From assembly GCF_021044585.1 (NCBI RefSeq), contig NZ_CP087998.1, forward strand, positions 744,001-808,000: 64,000 nucleotides of DNA. The letters are read 5' to 3'. The notes beneath the pieces were generated by a model. It saw only the letters and a program-made list of their open reading frames with translations. It did not search any database and had not been told where the DNA came from. This document shows positions 7,850-17,300 of this stretch, one piece after another. Each line of letters starts with the position of its first letter. The stretch's first letter is position 1. This DNA is from Sulfurimonas sp. HSL-3221 (GTDB lineage Bacteria > Campylobacterota > Campylobacteria > Campylobacterales > Sulfurimonadaceae). The position numbers were made by a program, and so were the translations under genes.

Positions 7850-9175
7850 ATGAGAACGCTGTTTATCAAACTGCTGCTGGCATTGTCGCTGTTCGGCGCC
7901 GTGTCGGCGTCGGCATCCGATGCCACTGCTGCGCACGAGGCGCCGGCCGTAGAGCAGAAAGCCTACGAGTCGCACAGCATCGGTCACCTCCTGGCCAACT
8001 TTGCCAAGTCTACCGGTGTCTACGCCATCCTCTATCCGAACCCGGACGAGATGAGTGCCCTCGGAAAACCGATGAGCGATTTCCACAAAGGGTGGGGACG
8101 CGTCATCATGATCCTGGTCGCTTTCGTCCTTTTCTACCTGGCGATCGCCAAAGGCTTTGAGCCGCTGCTGCTGCTGCCGATCGGCTTCGGGGGCCTGCTC
8201 TCGAACATCCCCGTTGCCGACATCGCCGGGCCGCACGGCTTCCTGGGCGTTATCTACCAGGCGGGTCTTGCGAACGAACTCTTCCCGATCATCATCTTTA
8301 TGGGTGTCGGTGCAATGACGGACTTCGGCCCGCTGCTCTCCAACCCAAAAACGGCGCTGCTCGGCGGTGCCGCGCAGTTCGGGATCTTCGGGACCCTCGT
8401 CGGGGCGGTTGCACTGTCGCAGTATACTGACCTCTTTGCCTTTACGCTCCAGCAGGCTTCTGCCATCTCCATCATCGGCGGTGCGGACGGCCCGACGTCG
8501 ATCTATATCGCGACGAAACTGGCGCCGGAGCTGCTGGGGGCGATCGCGGTCGCATCGTACTCCTACATGGCGCTGGTACCGATTATCCAGCCGCCGATCA
8601 TGAAGGCGCTCACCAACGCCAAAGAGCGCAAGATCAAGATGACGACGCTGCGCCATGTCAGCCGTATGGAAAAACTGATCTTCCCGATCCTGGTCCTTGT
8701 TCTGGCAATCCTGGTCCTTCCGGACTCCACGCCGCTGATCGGTGCGTTCGCTTTCGGTAACTTCCTCAAAGAGTCCGGTGTCGTCGAACGTCTCTCCGAT
8801 ACGCTGCAGAACGCCCTGATCAACATTGTTACGATCTTCCTCGGCCTCGGCGTCGGTTCCAAGCTCGCCGCTGACCAGTTCCTCGTCGCCGACACGCTGG
8901 CGATCCTGGCACTGGGCCTGATCGCCTTCTCCGTTGGTACGGCCGCCGGGGTCATCATGGCGAAGATCATGAACCTCTTCCCGGGGACGAAGATCAACCC
9001 GCTTATCGGTTCGGCAGGGGTTTCCGCCGTCCCGATGGCGGCGCGCGTCTCCAACAAAGTCGGTATGGAATACGACCGCAACAACATGCTGCTCATGCAT
9101 GCGATGGGCCCCAACGTTGCGGGTGTCATCGGTTCCGCCGTCGCCGCGGGTGTTATGATCAGTATCTTCGCGTAA
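7850..9175 (+). CDS. oadB: Oxaloacetate decarboxylase beta subunit (Na+ pump)
   Basis: A 441-residue polytopic membrane protein that decarboxylates carboxybiotin and exports Na+. The family signature [10 protein letters not shown] holds the Asp essential for Na+ translocation, and the C-terminal [14 protein letters not shown] and [12 protein letters not shown] motifs are also conserved. The N-terminus looks like a signal peptide (about residues 1-23) followed by a roughly 55-residue segment before the first core helix, an N-terminal extension compared with enterobacterial OadB. It starts 4 bases after oadA. The operon would link oxaloacetate to pyruvate conversion with a sodium gradient, perhaps used in reverse in an autotroph; direction is inference. 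Confidence 0.92.
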   Translation: MRTLFIKLLLALSLFGAVSASASDATAAHEAPAVEQKAYESHSIGHLLANFAKSTGVYAILYPNPDEMSALGKPMSDFHKGWGRVIMILVAFVLFYLAIAKGFEPLLLLPIGFGGLLSNIPVADIAGPHGFLGVIYQAGLANELFPIIIFMGVGAMTDFGPLLSNPKTALLGGAAQFGIFGTLVGAVALSQYTDLFAFTLQQASAISIIGGADGPTSIYIATKLAPELLGAIAVASYSYMALVPIIQPPIMKALTNAKERKIKMTTLRHVSRMEKLIFPILVLVLAILVLPDSTPLIGAFAFGNFLKESGVVERLSDTLQNALINIVTIFLGLGVGSKLAADQFLVADTLAILALGLIAFSVGTAAGVIMAKIMNLFPGTKINPLIGSAGVSAVPMAARVSNKVGMEYDRNNMLLMHAMGPNVAGVIGSAVAAGVMISIFA

Positions 9176-9192
9176 GCGCAGAACTTTCCTCT

Positions 9193-9215
9193 GCTTCCCG
9201 GGGCTACCCGGAAGC
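9193..9215 (+). terminator. Hairpin between convergent oadB and acetyltransferase genes
   Basis: GCTTCC-(C)-GGG, loop GCTA, CCC-GGAAGC: a 9-bp stem with one bulge in the 72-base gap between convergent genes. No long T-run is seen in either direction, so it is probably a bidirectional or Rho-assisted terminator. Confidence 0.5.
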
Positions 9216-9247
9216 GACCCTTCCACAAAACCTTTGCCCCGTCACGC

Positions 9248-9679
9248 TCAGTGCCGCATCAGATAGGCGTCGCACCCGTCTTTGTAAAAGACTTTGATCG
9301 TTTTGACGATCTCGAAGCCGAAACGGCGGTAGAGGTCGATCGCGGGGTTGTTGTCGCAGCGGACTTCGAGCATACAGTGCATGAAACCGCGCGTGTCCAG
9401 TTCGGAAAGCATCCGCTCCATCAGCAGGGAAGCGATCCCCATCTTGCGGTATGCCGGGGCGATCCCGAGCGAATAGAGCTTCGGTTCGCGGCGCCGCAGC
9501 AGTGCGAGGACATAGCCGGCGGTTTCCCCGCTGTCGGTCTGCGCGATGAGCAGCAGGCTGTGGCGGATATGGTAGTAGAACGCACGATGGCTCAGGGGGT
9601 AGTTCTCCGCGGAGAAGAGCGTGCGTTCAAGCTGTTCGAGTGCCGCGGCGTCGGCGGCAGCGGCGGCTCTCAGCGTCAT
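9248..9679 (-). CDS. GNAT-family N-acetyltransferase (RimI-like)
   Basis: A 143-residue GNAT protein. The acetyl-CoA pyrophosphate-binding loop is in GIAPAYRKMGIASLLME (pattern R-x-x-G-x-A), preceded by the beta4 strand of motif A (KLYSLGI), and motif B follows with LEVRCDNNPAIDLYRRFGF. These features fit RimI-type protein N-terminal acetyltransferases, which modify ribosomal protein S18 and others, but substrate cannot be fixed from sequence. The ATG overlaps the stop of the upstream DUF2156 gene (ATGA), so both are translated together. Confidence 0.8.
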   Translation of the reverse strand: MTLRAAAAADAAALEQLERTLFSAENYPLSHRAFYYHIRHSLLLIAQTDSGETAGYVLALLRRREPKLYSLGIAPAYRKMGIASLLMERMLSELDTRGFMHCMLEVRCDNNPAIDLYRRFGFEIVKTIKVFYKDGCDAYLMRH

Positions 9680-10656
9680 TTCTGGTAGATGGTGTACTTG
9701 GGCACCAGCTTGAAGGGACGGTAGGACATCTTCACTTTCTTGAGGTTTTCAAAGCCCATGTCGTCGCCGACGTTGATGTAGACGATGCCGTACCGCTCCT
9801 TGAGCAGTTTCGAAAATTCGCGGAAAATGAACTGGGCGCACCCCATCACTTCGAAATCGGTTTTTTCGATGATGACGCAGGCCGTATCGCCGCTGATGCG
9901 TTCGCCTGCCGTAAAGCCTTTGATCTCCCCGTCGATGTAGATGACGAGGCCGAGCAGCCCCAGCTCCGTGTAATGCTTGAGCATCCGTTTGACGGCGTGG
10001 CGCTCCTGGTGGATCCCCTCGAGGAAAACTTCCGCCTCCTCCTTTGGCATATATTTCACCCGGTCCGAAACCCACTTGTTGAACAGGGCCATGATGCCGT
10101 CGTAGTGCTTCTCGCTGTCGAGCTCCTCGACGTAGGCGTCGGTGTAGGAGTTGCGGAAGTGGTTGATCTCGGTGCGCTTGGTGTGGTAGCTGTTGCCCCG
10201 CAGCTCGATGAGCTTGTCGGCTTCGTAGACGTAATCGACGAGCTTCTTTTCGAGAATGTAGTGTTCGAGCATTTCGAACATGCTCTGCGCCTCGTCTTCG
10301 CTCTGGACGAACTCTTCAACGGTTGATGCCTGCACGTAGTCGATGCGGGCGTAGAAGGGCGAGGAGTTGTTTGCGTTCATGATCTCGAAACAGCGTACGA
10401 TCGCCTTGTCGACGTTCTTTTTCTTCCCGATGGGCGGCAGCAGCATCGTCAACTCCCCTCCCGTGATGACAAAGAGACAGAAACATTTGTTGATGACGGC
10501 GTAGAAGCCGCTGCTGTTGCCCAGCCAGATATAGTTGGCGGCAAAGGTGTAGTCACTGATGTCGACGTCGATTTTGCACAGGTGCTTTTCCAGAACGGGT
10601 TTGGCTTTGAGGCCGAAGGGTTTGAGTGTCTGTTTGTTGATGACGAGGTTCGCCAT
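9676..10656 (-). CDS. DUF2156 / LPG-synthase C-terminal-like protein (double GNAT fold)
   Basis: A 326-residue cytoplasmic protein matching the DUF2156 family, related to the catalytic half of lysyl-phosphatidylglycerol synthase (MprF) and FemX-type transferases. Visible family features include the N-terminal FAANYIWLGNSSGFYAV strand region, the central NSYHTKRTEINHF motif and the C-terminal GCAQFIFREF...YINVGDDMG region that forms the acyl-donor site. There is no transmembrane segment. Such proteins may transfer an aminoacyl group from aminoacyl-tRNA, but no substrate is established. It is co-translated with the downstream RimI-like gene. Its promoter faces the FTR-like gene and shares an inverted repeat with it. 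Confidence 0.78.
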   Translation of the reverse strand: MANLVINKQTLKPFGLKAKPVLEKHLCKIDVDISDYTFAANYIWLGNSSGFYAVINKCFCLFVITGGELTMLLPPIGKKKNVDKAIVRCFEIMNANNSSPFYARIDYVQASTVEEFVQSEDEAQSMFEMLEHYILEKKLVDYVYEADKLIELRGNSYHTKRTEINHFRNSYTDAYVEELDSEKHYDGIMALFNKWVSDRVKYMPKEEAEVFLEGIHQERHAVKRMLKHYTELGLLGLVIYIDGEIKGFTAGERISGDTACVIIEKTDFEVMGCAQFIFREFSKLLKERYGIVYINVGDDMGFENLKKVKMSYRPFKLVPKYTIYQK

Positions 10657-10712
10657 GGGGGTGGTGTGTCCTTTGCGAGGGAGAGATTTTAATGGAATTC
10701 TACTCCGCTTTT

Positions 10713-10792
10713 CATCGTTTGCGTCAAGGAAATTTTTTGGGCTCCGAAGGGGCGGGAAAGAGGGCGTTTCGCAAACGATGACACAGTATAAT
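10713..10792. promoter_or_regulatory. Divergent promoter region with an 11-bp inverted repeat
   Basis: CATCGTTTGCG (10713-10723) and CGCAAACGATG (10770-10780) are perfect inverted copies 46 bp apart between divergent genes. On the plus strand the repeat ends 6 bases before TATAAT (10787-10792); on the minus strand the same sequence precedes a TAGAAT about 10 bases on. Each divergent promoter thus has one copy of the same site in the same orientation relative to its gene, which suggests a shared regulator. Confidence 0.5.
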
Positions 10793-10814
10793 GACGCTGC
10801 AAAAAGGATTGACG

Positions 10815-11474
10815 ATGCTAAAAATGATGATTGGTTTTATGAAAGACTACTGGAAGTACCGCGACGCGGTGAAGAAGCAGCACCGCTGGATCGTGAAGTA
10901 CGCCGCGCAGAAGGGGTATGCGATCAACCCGAGCATGATGATGAGCAAGAACCTCGAAGTGTGGCTGAGCGAGATGGAAGCGACCTTCGGCAAGCGCTAC
11001 TGCCCCTGCTTCGAGCCATCCGGCGATGCAAAGCTCGACAAGGCGATGTGCTGCCCCTGCGAGTTCATCGACGACGAGATCGAAGAATACGGCACCTGCC
11101 ACTGCGCGCTGTTTGGCCGCGGGGACCTCGACAAGGTGGGCTGGAAGGCGTCGTCGCAGCGCCTGATGGGAGAGTACCGCGTGCCGCTGAACATGAAAGA
11201 TGGCGTCCTCGACACCCGCGGTATGCCCCTCGATCCGCGCCGCGGCCTGCCCATCCCCGACGCCATGCACCAGATGAAAGCGACGCTCAACGGGTACGGC
11301 GGCAAGACGCTCCGTATGATCGTGGCACGCGAACAGGAGGCACAGAACCTGGAGACCATCGCGGCGTTCCGCGGCTACGGCTTTTCGAAAACGGCGTCGG
11401 ATGACGGCATCACCGTGACCCTGGACCTGGAGAACAAAAACGCGCAGGGCGCATCGGGCAGCTGCGGGCAGTAA
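10815..11474 (+). CDS. Ferredoxin-thioredoxin reductase catalytic-domain protein fused to a TusA-like domain
   Basis: A 219-residue protein. Residues about 55-110 carry the FTR catalytic-chain cysteines in order: RYCPCF, MCCPCEF, and GTCHCALF, which in FTR bind a [4Fe-4S] cluster next to a redox-active disulfide. The C-terminal part (about 135-205) starts VLDTRGM and continues with the alternating pattern of TusA/SirA sulfur carriers, but the catalytic CPxP is replaced by DPRRGLPIP, so no Cys is at that position; the only other Cys is near the C-terminus (SGSCGQ). The start at 10815 is chosen for AAGGA 6 bases upstream; the ATG at 10791 lies within the -10 box. It may reduce a thioredoxin or persulfide; function inferred. 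Confidence 0.78.
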   Translation: MLKMMIGFMKDYWKYRDAVKKQHRWIVKYAAQKGYAINPSMMMSKNLEVWLSEMEATFGKRYCPCFEPSGDAKLDKAMCCPCEFIDDEIEEYGTCHCALFGRGDLDKVGWKASSQRLMGEYRVPLNMKDGVLDTRGMPLDPRRGLPIPDAMHQMKATLNGYGGKTLRMIVAREQEAQNLETIAAFRGYGFSKTASDDGITVTLDLENKNAQGASGSCGQ

Positions 11475-11575
11475 GCCGCCTCCCCCCTTTTGCACGTCCG
11501 CGGGGATTGATAAATCTAAAGGGATTTTTCCTATACTGTAAATATTGATATATAATAGTGCAAAAGGGGGATAAG

Positions 11576-11884
11576 ATGAAAAAACTTGCACTTATTCTGG
11601 GATTGACCGTATCACTGCTGGCGGCGGACAAATGTGCCGTTTATGCCGTTAAATACCAGGAGATTCCGCAGATCAAGGTCGTCACGATTAACGGTTCGTC
11701 CACCTGCGAAACGGGAACGGTGGTCATCAAAATCTATGACGGGAAAGGGCAGTTCCTCCAACAAATCTCCGCCCCGATCGAAAACAGCGCTTTTTCAACG
11801 CAGTTTGAAGGCACGACGGCCAACGGCCTGCGCTTCAAACACTCTGTACTGGATAAAGACGGAAACGTATTGGACCGCTACTGA
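11576..11884 (+). CDS. Small secreted protein of unknown function
   Basis: A 102-residue protein with a short signal peptide (MKKLALILGLTVSLLAADKC, cleavage near residue 17). The mature part is about 85 residues, mainly predicted beta strands, with two Cys (in DKCAVYA and SSTCETG) that could form a disulfide. No family is recognised. The start is chosen for a G-rich ribosome binding site (GGGGGATAAG) just upstream, and a TATAAT (11551-11556) gives a plausible promoter 20 bases before it. Base composition is more AT-rich than the neighbouring core genes. Confidence 0.65.
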   Translation: MKKLALILGLTVSLLAADKCAVYAVKYQEIPQIKVVTINGSSTCETGTVVIKIYDGKGQFLQQISAPIENSAFSTQFEGTTANGLRFKHSVLDKDGNVLDRY

Positions 11885-11900
11885 GCGGTGCTGATGCGGG

Positions 11901-11941
11901 GTAACGGATCCCCCGGCAAAAGGGGGTTCCGATCGTGTTAC
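11901..11941. terminator. Bidirectional hairpin between convergent genes
   Basis: A core stem GGA-CCCCC/GGGGG-TCC with one T-T mismatch (11906-11930) is nested in an outer GTAAC/GTTAC pair (11901-11905, 11937-11941). It sits in the 97-base gap between convergent genes and probably ends both transcripts. Confidence 0.5.
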
Positions 11942-11981
11942 TCTGCTATGAAGATTAATATAAAAAGCGGCCTTGAAACCC

Positions 11982-12662
11982 CTACTGCGTATCGGCAGGG
12001 GTCATGGGGTTTTGAAGAAAAACATTGATGCGGCTGACGATTTCCTGCGCGATGTAGTCGCCGATAGGCGTCTCTATCTCATCAATCAGGATCGGTGTGA
12101 CATCATCGTCGTAGTTGATAAAAGCGATACCGCCGATCAATGGGATAATACCCACCTCGAACCATCCCACTTCTGTCCACGTCCTGTCCATCTCTGCATG
12201 TCTGATATCCAAGTCGACCGGTGTCTGAAAGGTGTCAACCGCTGAATTGTTGGCGTCCGTCAATGCGACGTCGATCGTAAATTTCGCTTTGTACTCATAC
12301 CCGTTCCATGCAGGGGCCCATACGAGAAAACCGGGGAAATTAATCAGGAAGTTCCATCCGGAGCCGTCGTACTGCTGCTCAACATCAATGTTGGCGATGA
12401 AATCGACCGCAATGTCTTCGATCTGATTTTCGCTATAGGGGTAGAACACGACGGCAGAAGCGTTGTTCAAGCCGGACGAGATACCGCGAATAATCTGTTG
12501 GCCGTATTTGTTTTGCGTGGATGACACGATGCCGATTTTCGTTTTCGTGTCTAGCGCATTGTGCTGCCAGTTTTTATAGTCGTTTATATTGAGGACTTCC
12601 AACTTATGGGAGCAGCCCGTAAAAAGCAGTACCGCCAGCGCACCGATGATGATTTTGAACAC
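11982..12662 (-). CDS. Outer/inner-membrane lipoprotein of unknown function
   Basis: A 226-residue protein with a lipoprotein signal (MFKIIIGALAVLLFTGC, lipid-modified Cys at about residue 17). The mature region has a YKNWQHNALDTKTKIGIVSS start and a later WAPAWNGYEYKAKFTIDVAL segment followed by acidic and aromatic stretches. The mixture of strand-like repeats recalls assembly lipoproteins of the GNA1162/YajG type, but the match is not strong enough to name. It is AT-richer than the flanking genes and ends about 90 bases from a convergent small secreted protein. Located in a low-GC patch beside tRNA-Thr. Confidence 0.65.
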   Translation of the reverse strand: MFKIIIGALAVLLFTGCSHKLEVLNINDYKNWQHNALDTKTKIGIVSSTQNKYGQQIIRGISSGLNNASAVVFYPYSENQIEDIAVDFIANIDVEQQYDGSGWNFLINFPGFLVWAPAWNGYEYKAKFTIDVALTDANNSAVDTFQTPVDLDIRHAEMDRTWTEVGWFEVGIIPLIGGIAFINYDDDVTPILIDEIETPIGDYIAQEIVSRINVFLQNPMTPADTQ

Positions 12663-12728
12663 AAAGACTCCTTACGCTATTTGTGATAGCATTTTATGTT
12701 TAAATATATTTTACTAGGTTTTACTTAA

Positions 12729-13187
12729 TTATTCACACCACGCTTTCGTCTTTGTCCCGCCGTCGTACCGTACCGCCAGGCCGCTGTCGATCAGGCTCTG
12801 TCCGACGCTCTGCCCGTCTACATAAACATCGGCCACGATCCGGAAATACTTTCCGCGCTTCATGTTCCGAAGCTCGATCGTTTTTGCGCCGCGGAGCATG
12901 GCGACCGTATGCTGTTTCGCCCGGTGCGCCAGACGCTTTTCCGCCGGGCACTTGCCCCGCATTTCCGGGGTGTCGATGCCGTTGATCCGGATCCCGATGC
13001 GTTCGCCTAATAATGGGGGCCATGTGCTGACCGTCGCCCGGAAGGTGTCGCCGTCATAGACGCTGGTGACCTCGTCGATGATGACGGAACCGAAGTTTTT
13101 GTTGTTGATCGAAGCGGCGTTCAGGGTGAAGCATAAGAGGAGAATAGTCAGGTGTGTTTTCAAGGATATTCGTACTTTGTATTCCAA
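12729..13187 (-). CDS. Secreted thermonuclease-like (SNase-fold) nuclease
   Basis: A 152-residue protein with an N-terminal signal peptide (hydrophobic TILLLCFTLNA) and a staphylococcal-nuclease fold. Conserved features are VYDGDTFRA (metal-binding Asp), IRINGIDTPEMRGKC (catalytic Arg and Asp) and RIVADVYVDGQSVGQSLIDSG. It is expected to cut DNA or RNA outside the cytoplasm. The start is uncertain: both candidate codons are TTG (13187 or 13163), and the second yields a cleaner signal peptide; neither has a clear Shine-Dalgarno. It lies 18 bases after the 3' end of tRNA-Thr on the same strand, so it may be transcribed from the tRNA promoter. Confidence 0.8.
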   Translation of the reverse strand: MEYKVRISLKTHLTILLLCFTLNAASINNKNFGSVIIDEVTSVYDGDTFRATVSTWPPLLGERIGIRINGIDTPEMRGKCPAEKRLAHRAKQHTVAMLRGAKTIELRNMKRGKYFRIVADVYVDGQSVGQSLIDSGLAVRYDGGTKTKAWCE

Positions 13188-13205
13188 GCGGATTGGGTTT
13201 AATGG

Positions 13206-13282
13206 TGGTGCTGATGGGGAGACTCGAACTCCCGGCCTCTTGATTACGAATCAAGTGCTCTAGCCGACTGAGCTACATCAGC
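13206..13282 (-). tRNA. tRNA-Thr (anticodon CGT)
   Basis: A complete 77-base cloverleaf on the minus strand: acceptor stem GCTGATG/CATCAGC, D-arm GCTC..., anticodon stem CTTGA/TCAAG around loop TTCGTAA (anticodon CGT, reads ACG), T-arm with GTTCGAGTC, discriminator A and an encoded CCA (13206-13208). Confidence 0.95.
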
Positions 13283-13314
13283 ATTCGGGGGGCGGCATTA
13301 TACGATGCTATCGC

Positions 13315-14325
13315 TTATTCTGCAAGGGTAAGGAGATGGTCTGCGGCAAAATGGGCTGCGCCGTCGAGGGCTGTTTCGGGGTTGAGCGACACCCGTACGG
13401 GTATCGCTTCCAGCAGGGGGGCAAAACGCCCCTTCGCGCGGAAGGCGTCCATAAAGCGCTGTTGTAAGTAGGGGAGGATCTTCGGGGCGATCCCGCCGCC
13501 GATATAGACGCCCCCCGTTGCCATCGTTTTGAGCGCAAGGTTGCCCGCTTCGGCCCCGTAGATCGCTGCAAAGAGCGCGAGGGTTTCGCTGCAGAGCGCA
13601 TCGCCGTGCAGCAGGGCCCCTTCGCTGATTTTCGCACTGCGGTCCTCCCCGGCTGGCAGCTCCCGCATGAAGTCGGGTTCCGGCGCGACCCCTGTCTCTT
13701 TTAAAAAGTCGTAGAGGGTATGGACACCGGGACCGGAGAGAACGCGTTCGGTACTGACATGGTCAGGGTATCGCCCCCGGAGCCAGGTCAGCAGCTTTTG
13801 CTGCAGGTCGTCGGCGGGGGCAAAATCACAGTGCCCGCCTTCCGAGCCGACCGGCCGGTAGTGCTGCCCGTCGGAAAAAAGCATCGCTTCGCCCAGGCCC
13901 GTCCCCGCGGCAATGACGGCGCGGTTGCCCGCTGCGGTTCCGCTACCGTCGTTGAGGTCGGTGAAATCGGCGTCATCAAGGTAGAGCATCCCGTACGCGG
14001 TCGCCTCCAGGTCGTTGAGGAGCCTGACCCTGGGGGTATCGAGCTTCGCCTGCAGCGCCGGGGTGCCGATCTTCCAGGGGAGGTTTGTCGTTTTGCAGAG
14101 GCCGCCAATGACGGGGCCGGCGATGCCGAAACAGGCGGCATCGATCCGGGCGATCGCGGAGGCTTCCAAAAAAGCATCGATCACCGAGGCGAAATCGTCA
14201 TGATCGCCGCTGGCATACTGCCGTTTCATTTCAATTACGAGGCCGTCTTCATGGCAGCGGTAGAGGGCGAGGTTCGTTTTGGTTCCGCCGATGTCTCCGG
14301 CGAGAATCAGGGGCGAGCGTGTCAT
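13315..14325 (-). CDS. glk: Glucokinase (Glk family)
   Basis: A 336-residue sugar kinase of the bacterial Glk family that phosphorylates glucose with ATP. It shows the phosphate-binding start LAGDIGGTKTNLALY, the catalytic region LLNDLEATAYG (Asp acts as base), the adenosine-site glycine motif AAGTGLGEA and the SEGGHCDFAP stretch. Length is typical (about 320-340). The gene overlaps the stop/start of the upstream GH15-type gene by four bases (ATGA), so the two are co-translated; the pairing suggests that glucose released from a storage glucan is directly phosphorylated, an inference from context. Confidence 0.9.
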   Translation of the reverse strand: MTRSPLILAGDIGGTKTNLALYRCHEDGLVIEMKRQYASGDHDDFASVIDAFLEASAIARIDAACFGIAGPVIGGLCKTTNLPWKIGTPALQAKLDTPRVRLLNDLEATAYGMLYLDDADFTDLNDGSGTAAGNRAVIAAGTGLGEAMLFSDGQHYRPVGSEGGHCDFAPADDLQQKLLTWLRGRYPDHVSTERVLSGPGVHTLYDFLKETGVAPEPDFMRELPAGEDRSAKISEGALLHGDALCSETLALFAAIYGAEAGNLALKTMATGGVYIGGGIAPKILPYLQQRFMDAFRAKGRFAPLLEAIPVRVSLNPETALDGAAHFAADHLLTLAE

Positions 14326-17300
14326 TCGAATCCTTCGTGCAGAAGATGGCGGAGGGCTTCAACGAAAGCGCTTTCCGTTTCGCGGGGGGAGCGGTGGTAA
14401 AAAGCGTCCCACGCCTGTCCGCGCTGCTCATTGTAATGGGCGTCCCCGTGCTCCCTGGTCCAGGCGATGCGCACCGCGTGGCCGATAAGCACATCCAGAA
14501 CGATATCGTTTTCGACCTTCAGTTCGGGGTTCTGCCGAAACAGCCAGGTGAGGCTCTCGATCGCCTCGAGGTTGAGCTGGCGGTACTCCGGGGCCTGAAT
14601 GCCCTGCAGCAGGGTGTCTATGCGCAGTTCGAAGCTGCGTTCGCCGGCGGTGGTATCGAGGGTCTGCTCGCTTCCGACACGGTTGGCGATGTCGTATTTG
14701 TCCCCGATGACGATGCCGCTGCACTGCTGCAGCAGGTGCCAGACGTCTTTGTAGAAGCGTTCGGCATGGTGCCCGATCAGGCCGGCATCGTGACGCCACT
14801 GCATCCAGTTCTCCACCTGCGAAAGCTCCGTGATCCTTGCGACGGACTTGAGCTGGGAAAAGCCCGAGGCGCGGAGGTTTTCCATCTCGTTCATGCGGCG
14901 CCGCTCGGTGGCGAAGGTCTGCAGCACCTCCCGCAGGCGGTGCAGGATCTCGTGGGGGGAGAGGGTGAGCAGGGTTTCGTAGGCGTCGCCCATCGGCAGC
15001 TGCATTTCCCGGCTGATACGGCTGACGAGCAGCTGCACAAAGTACCAGGTACGCAGGGTGATAAGCTGTTCGAAGAGCTCCGGCTCGATGCGGATGAGGT
15101 GACCCAGATGGAGAATGATCTCCTGGGTCAGGACGGTCTCTGCGGCGCTGTTGCCGCAGTAGGCGTAGATGGTCTCCACGATGGCCGTACTCTCCGCGGG
15201 GTGGCAGAAGGTCGCCTTTTCAAAGTAGGCGCGCCCGACGGCAAGGCGTTTTTGGCGAATGACGATATCAAGCAGGACGTCTTCGAGGCGCTCATCGTAG
15301 CGGTAAAGCAGGTCCGCCAGTCGGCGCACGGCCGCCCAGTCGTGGCGGGCAGAGGCGGTTTCATACTGCTGCTGCGCGATCGTTTGGAGCGCCTGCTCCC
15401 CCCGAACGGTCGGCACCGCAAACGTTTCGCCGCGGCGGCGCCAGAGCTGCTGCAGCGCTTCGACGGCGCGGGGATCAGGGGTGAGCGGATGGAGGAGTGC
15501 CACAAGGGCATCGTCGTCGAGCTGCCCGATCTCCTGGCGTGCGGCATAGGAGAGGTGGTAGTGCTCCTGCGCCGCGGCATCGTCGGGGCGGGTCTCCCCG
15601 TCGGGGCGGAACTGCGGCGGTTCGGGCCGGAAGGCTTCGCGCTGCCCCATCTGTTCGCGGGATGCGGCGGTGAGGAGGGTATGAAGCGGACCGGATTGTA
15701 CCGCCGTACCGCAGCAGCGGCCCGATTCGACGGCGCGCAGCAGCTCGAGGACGCTCTCCTGCGTTGCCGCTTCGAGCATGTCGTCGCGCACGAGCAGGAG
15801 CATGAGGGGCCGGCCGGTCTGATCCCAGTTCTCGGCCAGGAACTTCAGCGACGAGCGGATATGCTCGACAAGCAGACGGTTGTCGTAATGGAAGTAAAAG
15901 GCCTTGGGGTCGAAGTGGTAGGGCAGGAAGACGTAGGTCTCGTCGCCCACCTGGTAGAGGCGGGAGGTCGTGATGGTACGCGAGACCTGCTGCGGACGGC
16001 CCGTGAGGTGCAGTTTCCGGTTGGCGCCGACGCTGCTGAAGAGCCGCGAGAGCTCCGAGGCGTGCAGGACTTGGGCCGGTGCCGCCTCTTCGAGGGTTTC
16101 GCTGCGGATACCGAGGGCGTGCAGCCGATCCTTGATGGCATGGCTTTCGGCGACAACGGCGACGAGGGGGGTGGTCGTCCGTGTCGCGCCGACACGTTCG
16201 CGCCGCCGGAGCGGGTCGACGTCATCGGGGATGAGGAGGCCGTCGTCGAGCAGGGAAGCAAGCAGGTAGAGGCTCTGGGCCCAGACGAGGGGAACGTTCT
16301 CATTGGGACGGCGCTCCTGGGAACCGGGCGCGGTTTTTTCCGCCTCGATCGCCGCTTCGGGGACGATGTAGAGCTCGGGCAAAAGCCTTATCCCTTCCAC
16401 CTCGACGAAGAGGGGCTCCAGTTTCGCTTTCCACTCCCCGGCGGCCTCCGCGTCTCCACGCAGCAGGGCATCGAGCATCAGGTAGGTAAAGAAGAGCGGC
16501 CATTCCGATTCGATGTGCTCAAACTGCCGCAGCTCCTCGGCCTCGTAATGGAGCCGGGAGGTATCTTCGAGGACGCTCTGGTGGCCGTCGAGCAGAAAGC
16601 GTTTGCACCCAAAGCGGCCGGCGAGCTTTTTGCGGATCTTCTGGGCCGTTTTGTTCACCAGCTCCGCATCCTCGACGGCGTAGGCGGGGTAGCCGATGAC
16701 GGAGAGCAGCGCCGCGTCGGTCTCCTTGGAGGTCGATTCGCGCGGCAGGAGGCCGTGCAGGGTGAAGCGCGAGCGCGCCACGTCGCTGGCAACGACGTGG
16801 ATGACGCCTTCAAGGCCCCGCGCCGTGCCGTAAAGGTTGAACCCGTCGAGGGCCTCCAGGGCGGCCTTTGCCATCCCGACCGAGCTGCAGTTGATCTCCG
16901 GGTCGCCGTGGTTGATCTTGTTGCCCCGCTCCCAGATGCCGTAATCGGGGGTGGCATAGGTACGGCTGATGTAGTGGACGAGGTTCTGGACGAAGTCGAC
17001 CTCGTCGTCGCTGTAGATGATCTGCAGGCCCGAGGCCGTCATCTGGGCGAGCATCAGCAGGAACAGCGAGGTGGCATCGAGCTGCAGGTGCCCCCATTCG
17101 TTGTCGCCGACGACCGCAAGGCCGCTCTGGGTGCCGTACTTGGCGTGCAGGGCATCGAGGGGGTTCTGGGTGCGTTTGAAGCGCTCGACACGGTCGGACT
17201 GGCGCATCATCGCCGTCAGCACACCGCGCATCAGTTTGACGACGCTGAGCGAGAGCGAAAGGGTGCGGGCGTTGGCGGGGTCGTGCCGCTTGTAGGCCAG

